From positions 1-6,428 of the forward strand of contig CAKPZX010000063.1 in the NCBI GenBank assembly GCA_934215455.1: DNA of 6,428 nucleotides. Direction: 5' to 3'. Positions 1-5,441 of the stretch are shown in pieces; positions within the stretch are counted from its first letter, which is position 1, and every line of letters starts with the position of its first letter. The notes under the pieces were generated by a model. It was not told the origin of the DNA. It made no database searches and saw only the letters and a program-made list of their open reading frames with translations. Source of the DNA: an uncultured Streptococcus sp. (GTDB lineage Bacteria > Bacillota > Bacilli > Lactobacillales > Streptococcaceae). A program made the translations under genes and the position numbers.

Positions 1-20
1 GCTGATTTCATCAGCTTTTA
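1..20 (+). terminator. Possible terminator of an upstream gene, cut by the window edge
   Basis: GCTGAT (1-6) and ATCAGC (10-15) form a perfect 6-bp stem closed by a TTC triloop, followed directly by TTTTA. The stem may extend beyond the left edge, since the TTTTACAG that follows could pair with upstream bases. Seen: hairpin plus short T-run. Inferred: terminator for a gene outside the window. Confidence 0.45.
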
Positions 21-40
21 CAGCCCTACTCAACTGTGCG

Positions 41-99
41 GAGGTGGGACGACGAAATCGAATTCTAACGAATTACGATTTCTGTCCCACTCTCTTTTT
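41..99 (+). terminator. Long imperfect hairpin with T-run; terminator and probable dispersed intergenic repeat
   Basis: The arms pair in three blocks: GTGGGAC (44-50) with GTCCCAC (84-90), GAAATCG (54-60) with CGATTTC (76-82), and AATTC (61-65) with GAATT (70-74). The loop is TAAC, and small internal bulges lie at 51-53, 75 and 83. The 3' side runs into TCTCTTTTT (91-99), as in an intrinsic terminator. The GTGGGAC...GTCCCAC ends resemble, from memory, hairpins often found between genes in oral streptococci. Only one copy is present here, so the repeat status is inference. Confidence 0.55.
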
Positions 100-110
100 G
101 CATGGACTTA

Positions 111-119
111 TGGTATACT
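111..119 (+). promoter_or_regulatory. Extended -10 promoter for pepS
   Basis: TG (111-112), one base, then TATACT (114-119) makes an extended -10 element. No good -35 hexamer lies 16-18 bases upstream, where the sequence is the T-run of the preceding hairpin; extended -10 promoters often tolerate this. The start would fall near 126, giving a leader of about 28 bases before the ATG at 154. Confidence 0.55.
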
Positions 120-140
120 AGGAGAAGATTATTCACTTAT

Positions 141-147
141 GAAGGAG
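141..147 (+). promoter_or_regulatory. Ribosome binding site that decides the pepS start
   Basis: GAAGGAG lies six bases before the ATG at 154. An in-frame ATG at 139 overlaps this site and has no Shine-Dalgarno sequence of its own. The start is therefore placed at 154, which also gives the usual family length of 413 residues. Confidence 0.8.
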
Positions 148-153
148 AAAGCA

Positions 154-1395
154 ATGGTTTTACCAAATTTTAAAGAAAATCTCGAAAAATACGCTAAATT
201 ATTGGTTGCGAACGGCATCAACGTGCAACCTGGCCATACCTTGGTCTTGAACATTGATGTGGAACAAAGAGAATTGGCCCACTTGATTGTAAAGGAAGCC
301 TATGCCTTGGGGGCGCACGAAGTGATTGTCCAATGGGCCGATGACTTCACTACCCGGGAAAAATTCCTCCATGCACCGATGGATCGTTTGGACAATGTGC
401 CAGACTATAAGATCGCGGAAATGAACTACCTCTTGGAACACAAGGCTAGTCGCTTGGGTGTGCGCTCGTCTGATCCAGGTGCCTTAAATGGTGTCGATGC
501 AGAGAAGCTTTCTGCCTCTGCTAAGGCCTTGGGCATGGCCATGAAACCAATGCGCATCGCCACTCAATCCAACAAGGTCAGCTGGACCGTTGCTGCAGCA
601 GCAGGTTTAGAATGGGCGAAAAAAGTCTTCCCAAATGCGGCGAGTGATGAAGAAGCAGTGGATCTCCTGTGGGATCAAATCTTCAAGACTTGCCGGGTCT
701 ATGAGGAAGATCCAGTCAAGGCTTGGGAAGAGCATGCAGCTATTCTCAAGAGCAAGGCAGATACCCTTAATAAGGAACAATTCTCAGCCCTTCATTACAC
801 AGCGCCTGGTACAGATTTGACTCTTGGCTTGCCGAAAAATCACGTCTGGGAATCTGCCGGAGCCATCAATGCCCAAGGTGAAAGCTTCTTGCCAAACATG
901 CCGACAGAAGAGGTCTTCACAGCTCCTGACTTCCGTCGCGCTGAAGGTTATGTCACCTCTACAAAACCGCTTAGCTACAATGGGAACATCATCGAAGGCA
1001 TCAAAGTGACCTTTGAAAATGGAGAAATCGTAGATATCACAGCAGAAAAAGGTGATCAAGTCATGAAAGATTTGGTCTTCAAAAACAAGGGAGCGCGTGC
1101 TTTGGGTGAATGTGCCCTCGTCCCAGACCCAAGCCCAATTTCTCAGTCAGGCATTACCTTCTTTAATACTCTCTTTGATGAAAATGCCTCTAACCACTTG
1201 GCCATCGGGGCAGCCTATGCAACTAGTGTAGAAGGTGGCGCAGAGTTCACAGAAGAAGAACTCGAAGCAGCCGGGCTCAACCGCTCAGACGTTCACGTCG
1301 ACTTCATGATCGGCTCAAGCCAAATGGATATCGACGGCATCCGAGAAGACGGCACCCGCGTCCCAGTCTTCCGCAACGGAGATTGGGCCATATAG
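154..1395 (+). CDS. pepS: Aminopeptidase PepS (M29 family metallopeptidase)
   Basis: Cytoplasmic metallo-aminopeptidase that removes N-terminal residues from peptides; in lactic streptococci PepS contributes to use of imported peptides and to peptidoglycan precursor or protein turnover. The protein is 413 aa, the usual M29 length, and starts MVLPNFKENL as I remember streptococcal PepS. The residues expected to bind the two metal ions in AmpS-type enzymes are all present: E253 (in PTEEVF), E319 (in LGECALVPDPSPIS), H348 (in ASNHLAIG), H381 and D383 (in DVHVDFMIG), with Y355 near the active site. No signal peptide or membrane segment is visible. The gene appears monocistronic, between its own extended -10 promoter and a strong terminator shared with the convergent def gene. 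The sequence looks intact and ordinary. Family and name are near certain; the substrate preference is known only from relatives. Confidence 0.96.
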   Translation: MVLPNFKENLEKYAKLLVANGINVQPGHTLVLNIDVEQRELAHLIVKEAYALGAHEVIVQWADDFTTREKFLHAPMDRLDNVPDYKIAEMNYLLEHKASRLGVRSSDPGALNGVDAEKLSASAKALGMAMKPMRIATQSNKVSWTVAAAAGLEWAKKVFPNAASDEEAVDLLWDQIFKTCRVYEEDPVKAWEEHAAILKSKADTLNKEQFSALHYTAPGTDLTLGLPKNHVWESAGAINAQGESFLPNMPTEEVFTAPDFRRAEGYVTSTKPLSYNGNIIEGIKVTFENGEIVDITAEKGDQVMKDLVFKNKGARALGECALVPDPSPISQSGITFFNTLFDENASNHLAIGAAYATSVEGGAEFTEEELEAAGLNRSDVHVDFMIGSSQMDIDGIREDGTRVPVFRNGDWAI

Positions 1396-1434
1396 GGAGC
1401 AAAACAGAAATCAGTAGACGTAGTCTCGTAAATA

Positions 1435-1481
1435 AAAAACGTAAGGTAGGAGTGATTAATTCACTTCTACCTTACGTTTTT
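1435..1481. terminator. Bidirectional intrinsic terminator between pepS and def
   Basis: Left arm 1435-1455 and right arm 1461-1481 form a 21-bp stem with a single G-T wobble and the loop TTAAT. The outer part is an A-run on the left and a T-run on the right, so each strand ends in a U-tract. It can terminate pepS from the left and def from the right. The remaining bases of this 107-base gap (1396-1434 and 1482-1502) show nothing else. Confidence 0.92.
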
Positions 1482-1502
1482 GTCAGTTATGCCCTTTGTA
1501 TC

Positions 1503-2117
1503 TCATTCTAATATCAAAAGGCCTTCTTTGATTTCAAATGGGTTATTTGGGTTGATGCGATCATAGAACATGATGCCGTTGGTGTGGTCGATCTCATGTT
1601 GAACAACGATGGAGTTGTAGCCTTTGAGTTTGATGCGTTTCTTTTCCCCATCTTTTGTGAAATACTCAACCGTCACGCGGGCATGGCGAACCACATAGCC
1701 TGGGACGTTGCGGTCTACAGAGAGACAGCCTTCCCCGTCGCCAAGCGCAGCATCTTGAACAGAATGGGCGACAACCTTTGGATTGTACATGACTTCTTGA
1801 AGGCTATAGGCTTCTTTTGGTGGGTTGCCATCGGCATCTTCTGGATTGGGAACCAAAACAGCGATGATTCGTTTAGAGATATCCAGCTGAGGGGCTGCGA
1901 GTCCCACTCCTCCACGGAGGCCAAGTTTTTCAGCCATAACAGGGTCTTGAGAATGGTGCAAGAATTGCATCATTTTTTCACCCAGGATAATTTCCTGATC
2001 AGACAAAGGGAAGGTCACGTCTTCTGCAACAGCTCGAAGTGTTGGATTTCCTTCGCGGATAATGTCATCCATATCAATCAAATGGGATGCTCTTGTAACT
2101 TTTTCAATTGCTTTCAT
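1503..2117 (-). CDS. def: Peptide deformylase, type 2 (Gram-positive class)
   Basis: Removes the formyl group from the initiator methionine of nascent proteins at the ribosome exit; normally essential and the target of actinonin-type inhibitors. The 204-aa protein carries the three family motifs in order: GVGLAAPQ (70-77), EGCLS (129-133) and HEIDH (174-178). C131, H174 and H178 bind the metal and E175 is the general base. The insertion between the first two motifs (about 80-125) and the long N-terminal arm ([16 protein letters not shown]) mark the type-2 form. The start gives the same N-terminal layout as the pneumococcal enzyme as I recall it. The site next to the start is weak (AGTGAGAG); a better GGAGGG lies about 24 bases upstream. 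The gene is 60 bases downstream of the regulator on the same strand, so read-through is possible, but a housekeeping promoter of its own is likely. It converges on pepS. Confidence 0.97.
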   Translation of the reverse strand: MKAIEKVTRASHLIDMDDIIREGNPTLRAVAEDVTFPLSDQEIILGEKMMQFLHHSQDPVMAEKLGLRGGVGLAAPQLDISKRIIAVLVPNPEDADGNPPKEAYSLQEVMYNPKVVAHSVQDAALGDGEGCLSVDRNVPGYVVRHARVTVEYFTKDGEKKRIKLKGYNSIVVQHEIDHTNGIMFYDRINPNNPFEIKEGLLILE

Positions 2118-2147
2118 CGTTTTACTCTCACTTTCTTTCTACCCTCC

Positions 2148-2156
2148 ATGATAACA
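2148..2156 (-). promoter_or_regulatory. Possible extended -10 promoter for def
   Basis: On the minus strand TG-T-TATCAT reads as an extended -10 element; the region 16-17 bases upstream (TTTAAT) is a poor -35 box. The start would lie about 25 bases before the def ATG. The call is tentative, because it would leave the good GGAGGG (2142-2147) outside the transcript, and def may instead be read through from the regulator gene. Confidence 0.35.
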
Positions 2157-2177
2157 CAAAAGAGCCTAAAATTAAAG

Positions 2178-2864
2178 TTATCTGTCGACGGTTTCCGCAT
2201 GTTTGATGGACAAATCATTCATCCTTTTTGCATCTAAAATCGTATAGACTCGCCCTTCTCTTTGGACTAAGCCCTCTTCGATCATCTGCTTGATGACACG
2301 GCTAAGATGGCGGTAGCTGATCCCAAAACGCAGGGCCAGCTGATTCATCTTGGGCTTGAGGGTCCCATTTTCATCGCAATGCTCCAGAAAATGTGTAGCG
2401 AGGCGTTCTTTGACCGAATAATGAAAGTTAGCGGGAGCCAAATAGTTGATCTGGTGCAATTTCTCAGCCAAGGTCTTGGCCGTAGAGCGCAAAAAGGTTG
2501 GATCAAGCAGGAGGTGCTTCTTAAAGTGCTGGGCTGGGAGCTGGACGACTAGCGAGTCTTGGTCTGCAATGACCGATGTGATACAGACCCGATCGAGCAG
2601 GAGCTCAATCTCTCCTAAGAGTCCAGGTTTTTCTTGGATTTCAAGGATGGTGTCGCTGCCGTTTTCAAGACTGTGGACGATCTTGAGCCGGCCTTTGAGA
2701 AAATAAGGAATGACATCTTGCTCAGAACCCTGGCGGCAGATATAATCTCCAGCCTGGTAGAGAACGAGGTCCAGCTGGCTGAGGCAGGAGCCCGGAAAGA
2801 TCTGGTCCAATTGGTAGTCTGTGATGATTTCCTTGAGTCTTGTAGATGGGGAAATTTTTTTCAT
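2178..2864 (-). CDS. Crp/Fnr-superfamily transcription regulator, YeiL-like
   Basis: Predicted DNA-binding regulator of 228 aa. Residues about 20-125 form a cyclic-nucleotide-binding-like beta-roll, including KGRLKIVHSLENGSDTILEI and the GEIELL turn (84-89). A dimer helix follows (about 124-142), then a winged helix-turn-helix (about 150-210) whose recognition region is LALRFGISYRHLSRVIKQMI. The GEIEL turn, LFLR-like segment and YRHL recognition helix resemble E. coli YeiL as I remember it. In the nucleotide pocket the Crp Arg-Ser pair is replaced by I95-T96, so cAMP binding is unlikely. Cysteines (27, 43, 94, 163) are not arranged like the N-terminal FNR cluster. A TAGGAG site six bases before the ATG supports the start. 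It is divergent from an MFS gene across 144 bases that contain a palindrome suited to a Crp-type dimer. Ligand unknown; fold certain, YeiL subgroup likely. Confidence 0.88.
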   Translation of the reverse strand: MKKISPSTRLKEIITDYQLDQIFPGSCLSQLDLVLYQAGDYICRQGSEQDVIPYFLKGRLKIVHSLENGSDTILEIQEKPGLLGEIELLLDRVCITSVIADQDSLVVQLPAQHFKKHLLLDPTFLRSTAKTLAEKLHQINYLAPANFHYSVKERLATHFLEHCDENGTLKPKMNQLALRFGISYRHLSRVIKQMIEEGLVQREGRVYTILDAKRMNDLSIKHAETVDR

Positions 2865-2875
2865 CTTAATCTCCT

Positions 2876-2899
2876 AAAATAGGACAAATGTCCTGTTTT
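2876..2899. promoter_or_regulatory. Palindromic operator, probably for the YeiL-like regulator
   Basis: AGGACA-AA-TGTCCT (2881-2894) is a perfect 14-bp inverted repeat. Outside one mismatched pair it continues as AAAA on the left and TTTT on the right, giving 24 bp of near-perfect dyad symmetry. The size and symmetry suit a Crp/Fnr dimer. It lies between the regulator and transporter genes and is centred at 2887.5, about -41.5 from the predicted transporter start and about +21 in the predicted regulator transcript. No other copy was found in the window outside coding sequence. The assignment to this regulator is inference. Confidence 0.65.
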
Positions 2900-2914
2900 T
2901 CTATTTCTAAATTG

Positions 2915-2920
2915 ATTATA
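2915..2920 (-). promoter_or_regulatory. -10 box of the regulator promoter
   Basis: The minus strand reads a consensus TATAAT here, with no convincing -35 box 16-18 bases upstream. The start would be near 2908, so the palindrome at 2881-2894 lies inside the transcript leader, where a bound protein would block elongation or promoter escape. Confidence 0.5.
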
Positions 2921-2922
2921 CT
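2917..2922 (+). promoter_or_regulatory. -10 box of the first MFS transporter promoter
   Basis: TATACT sits four bases inside the oppositely oriented TATAAT of the regulator promoter. The -35 position (2894-2899, TGTTTT) is poor and lies at the edge of the palindrome, as expected for an activator-dependent promoter. The start would be near 2929, with a leader of about 80 bases. A weaker TAAAAT at 2970-2975 is an alternative. Confidence 0.5.
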
Positions 2923-3008
2923 AGGATTCTATTGAAAATACTAGTCTGAATCTTTTCTGAAAAAACTAGTAAAATCAAATGTTACCAGTAAAGTGTAGGA
3001 AATAAAAA

Positions 3009-4172
3009 ATGAAAAAAACAATGGAAAGAATCAGTCTCTTGAGCTTGTCGCTCATGCTGATCTCATCCTTTTCAATTACAGCCGGTTTGCCGGCTATGAA
3101 GGCTTATTTTAGCCACTTCGGATATACAGCAGGCCAGGTAGAACTCTTGGTTTCCCTGCCAGCCTTTGCGGTCGTAGCCATGCTCTTTTTAAATAGCGTG
3201 ATCGAGCGGTGGATGAGTGAGCGCCAGATGATTGTCGCAGGGCTCTTGCTCTTTTCAACTAGCGGGCTCTTGCCTTTGGTCGTACAGGACTATCCTCTCA
3301 TCTTTCTGAGTCGTTTGCTCTTTGGCTTGGGGACAGGAATGATCAATGCCAAGGCTATTTCAATTATCAGTGAGCGCTACTCAGGCAATGATAAGACCCG
3401 GATGCTGGGCTATCGGGGGTCTGCTGAAGTGGTGGGCTCTGCCATCTTGACCTTTATCGTGGGGCAACTCTTGCCTCTAGGCTGGCCAGCGATCTTTGCC
3501 GTATATGGTGGTGGTTACTTGATTTTACTCCTCTATCTCCTTTTTGTCCCTTATCCTAAGGAGAAAAAACAGGCTAGCTTGAAGGAGAAAAAGAAAAGTT
3601 CCGCACGCCTTCGCTCCCCTCAATGGCGTTTTAGTCTAATGCTAGCTGTGATTGCTGGTATCATCATTTGCTTCAATTCTATTATTAGCCTGCGCGTGCC
3701 GGATATTATCGTTGACGCTCGTATGGGAACGGCGACAACAGCTGGAACCGTCTTGAGTCTGATGCAATTGACAGGGATTGTAGCAGGGGTAGGCTTTGCC
3801 AGTTTGACACATGTTTTCAAAAAGAACTTGCTCATGATCATGTGTTTTGGTTTCGGTCTAGCTCTGGCTTTGATTGGCTTGTCCGGACAGCTGTGGAGCT
3901 TGGTTCTAGGAACCCTCTTAGCCGGATTTACTTACAGTACGGGAGTCACCAGTATCTTCTATCATCTATCTGAAAAAATCCCGACCAATCTCTTGAACCT
4001 TGCGACCTCGCTGGTCTTGATTGGCTGCAATCTCGGATCAGCCCTCTCTTCTTTCTTCATCCAGTTGGTGACACCACTAGCTCCTACCAATCATCTGCTT
4101 TTTGTCTGGATTGGTGCTTTGATGGTCCTAACGGGAGTCTTCGCCTCACAATTACTAGCACGAACGAAATGA
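3009..4172 (+). CDS. MFS transporter, first of a tandem paralogous pair
   Basis: Polytopic membrane transporter of 387 aa with about twelve hydrophobic segments: roughly 7-28, 43-63, 73-93, 96-118, 137-156, 160-181, then 208-228, 243-265, 273-292, 296-317, 328-352 and 363-384. The central cytoplasmic loop (183-206) is strongly basic, rich in K and R. The loop between segments 2 and 3 (IERWMSERQMIV) occupies the place of MFS motif A, though the usual GxxxDRxGRR is degenerate. ISERY (119-123) and RGSAEVVG (136-143) are shared with the downstream paralogue. AGGA eight bases before the ATG supports the start, and the paralogue begins the same way (MKK-ME). It is divergent from the YeiL-like regulator and is the likely main target of the palindrome. 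A terminator overlaps its stop codon. The substrate is unknown: drug, metabolite and nucleoside export or import remain possible. Confidence 0.88.
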   Translation: MKKTMERISLLSLSLMLISSFSITAGLPAMKAYFSHFGYTAGQVELLVSLPAFAVVAMLFLNSVIERWMSERQMIVAGLLLFSTSGLLPLVVQDYPLIFLSRLLFGLGTGMINAKAISIISERYSGNDKTRMLGYRGSAEVVGSAILTFIVGQLLPLGWPAIFAVYGGGYLILLLYLLFVPYPKEKKQASLKEKKKSSARLRSPQWRFSLMLAVIAGIIICFNSIISLRVPDIIVDARMGTATTAGTVLSLMQLTGIVAGVGFASLTHVFKKNLLMIMCFGFGLALALIGLSGQLWSLVLGTLLAGFTYSTGVTSIFYHLSEKIPTNLLNLATSLVLIGCNLGSALSSFFIQLVTPLAPTNHLLFVWIGALMVLTGVFASQLLARTK

Positions 4173-4195
4173 TGGAGAAATCATTTCGTTTTTTT
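4163..4195 (+). terminator. Intrinsic terminator overlapping the stop codon of the first MFS gene
   Basis: AACGAAATGAT (4163-4173) pairs perfectly with ATCATTTCGTT (4180-4190) around the loop GGAGAA, followed by a run of seven Ts (4189-4195). The stop codon TGA (4170-4172) is inside the 5' arm, so the last codons form part of the terminator. Confidence 0.88.
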
Positions 4196-4206
4196 AATTC
4201 AATCTA

Positions 4207-4236
4207 TTGCGTCCTGTCACTAGCTCGTGTTATTAT
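4207..4236 (+). promoter_or_regulatory. Promoter of the second MFS gene and rsuA
   Basis: TTGCGT (4207-4212), an 18-base spacer ending in TGT, and TATTAT (4231-4236) give a -35, an extended -10 TG and a -10. The start would be near 4243, about 35 bases before the ATG. The AGGACA/TGTCCT palindrome is absent here; only a partial GTCCTGTCA occurs. Confidence 0.65.
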
Positions 4237-4277
4237 AGGAGGAGTGTGAAAAAAAGATTAGTTTAAAGGATAGAATA

Positions 4278-5441
4278 ATGAAAAAAATCATGGAGAAAGT
4301 GAGTATTCTCGCGCTTTCATTTATTTTGACGACCTCGTTTTCGATTTCGAGTGCGCAGTCGGCCATGTTTGCCTATTACAAGGGAATTCCTCACAGCATG
4401 ATTGAGCTCTTGGTCTCGCTTCCTTCTGCCGGGATCATGGTTTCACTCATCTTCAATAAATGGATTGGACGTCTATTTTCAGAGCGTCAGATGATTGTGA
4501 CAGGCTTAGTTGCTTATGCTCTATGCGGCTTTATTCCCTTAATCAGTCCCGCTTATCCTGTTGTCTTTTTGTCTCGGATTATTTTTGGGATGGCAGTTGG
4601 TTTGCTCAATGTTTCTGCCATTGCCATTATCAGTGAGCGCTATAAAGGGAAAGAACGCGTCCAAACCCTTGGCATTCGTGGTTCTGCAGAGGTTGTTGGG
4701 ACAGCTGTTTTGACCTTTGGAGTCAGCTTTTTGATTCGCTTTGGCTGGCAGGCGGCCTTTCTCGTATACGGTATCAGTATTCCTATCTTACTTTTGTATC
4801 TCTTATTTGTGCCCTATGGATCTACGACGGAAGCAGTGGAGGAAAAACACCGGGATGTCAAGATGACAGGGGGTCAATGGCGGACAGCACTCGGCTTAGC
4901 AGTCGTTGCGGCAGCTATCGTCTTGTCCAATGTCATGATCACCGTTCGGATTCCAAGTGTGGTAGAGCAAGTTGGACATGGCACTGCCCAAACTGCTGGG
5001 GTTATATTAGCAGCCATGCAATTTGTTGGGATCTTGGCAGGTTTGGCTTTCTCGCCCTTGACCTATCTATTCCGTGATCGTTTATTATTGGTTTCGGGAG
5101 TAGCTTATGGTGTGGCCCAAATGTTGATCGGGGTCTCTCCAAATCTCTTGATTCTTGCCCTTGTAACCATTGCTTCTGGCTTCGCCTACAGTGTGGCTTT
5201 GACAACAGTTTACAATGTCTTATCTGATCAAATGCCAGCTGGAGTATTAAGTCAGGCAACGTCCATTGCGGTCTTGGGATGTAGTGCAGGTTCGATCGCA
5301 ACGACCTTTGTCCTTAGTCTATTAGGGACGATCTCATCTGCTCCAGTCTTCATTTTTGGATTTTCTGGTATCCTCATGATCCTGGTTTCCTTTTTTGGCC
5401 TTTGGATTGTGCGAAAGAGCGGGAAGAAATCATGCGCTTAG
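4278..5441 (+). CDS. MFS transporter, second of a tandem paralogous pair
   Basis: Membrane transporter of 387 aa, the same length as the gene before it and roughly 40% identical by eye, nearer 48% over the first 140 residues. It has about twelve hydrophobic segments (roughly 8-28, 41-60, 72-92, 95-118, 137-155, 158-180, 203-222, 236-258, 268-286, 290-312, 325-350, 355-378). Blocks kept in both proteins are ELLVSLP, SERQMIV, FLSR, IISERY, RGSAEVVG and LLYLLFVPY. The central loop (181-199) is mixed or acidic (TTEAVEEKHRD), unlike the basic loop of the first copy. AAAGGA seven bases before the ATG supports the start. It has its own promoter after the terminator of the first gene. Its last 10 bases overlap rsuA in another frame, so the two are co-transcribed. 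Substrate unknown. Confidence 0.88.
   Translation: MKKIMEKVSILALSFILTTSFSISSAQSAMFAYYKGIPHSMIELLVSLPSAGIMVSLIFNKWIGRLFSERQMIVTGLVAYALCGFIPLISPAYPVVFLSRIIFGMAVGLLNVSAIAIISERYKGKERVQTLGIRGSAEVVGTAVLTFGVSFLIRFGWQAAFLVYGISIPILLLYLLFVPYGSTTEAVEEKHRDVKMTGGQWRTALGLAVVAAAIVLSNVMITVRIPSVVEQVGHGTAQTAGVILAAMQFVGILAGLAFSPLTYLFRDRLLLVSGVAYGVAQMLIGVSPNLLILALVTIASGFAYSVALTTVYNVLSDQMPAGVLSQATSIAVLGCSAGSIATTFVLSLLGTISSAPVFIFGFSGILMILVSFFGLWIVRKSGKKSCA

Larger units (their letters stand above)
2911..2970 (+). repeat. Three imperfect direct repeats ending in ACTAG
   Basis: ATTGATTATACTAG (2911-2924) and ATTGAAAATACTAG (2931-2944) agree at 12 of 14 positions with a 20-base period. A third, weaker copy CTGAAAAAACTAG (2957-2969) follows 25 bases after the second. 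The first copy contains both divergent -10 boxes. They could be sites for a second regulator or remnants of local duplication. Confidence 0.5.

Noticed and set aside
139..153. Upstream in-frame ATG that would lengthen PepS by five residues
   Set aside because: It overlaps the good GAAGGAG site serving the ATG at 154, has no site of its own, and the 413-aa form matches the family length.
1584..2237. Long plus-strand open frame of 217 codons opposite def
   Set aside because: It is antisense to a clearly identified gene, its translation is low in family-like features and rich in Cys, His and Phe, and it has no convincing ribosome site.
3880..3889. TGTCCGGACA, half-sites similar to the intergenic palindrome
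   Set aside because: The half-sites are in inverted order with different spacing, inside the transporter coding sequence encoding LSGQL; most likely coincidence.
4245..4265. Short GTG-started frame after AGGAGG upstream of the second MFS gene, a possible leader peptide
   Set aside because: The spacing from AGGAGG to the GTG is only about three bases, and the ribosome site would lie upstream of the predicted transcription start near 4243.
5402..5431. TTG-initiated extension of rsuA by ten codons
   Set aside because: The S4 domain begins exactly at the internal ATG (MRLDKFL), and the extra residues are only the transporter's coding DNA in another frame.
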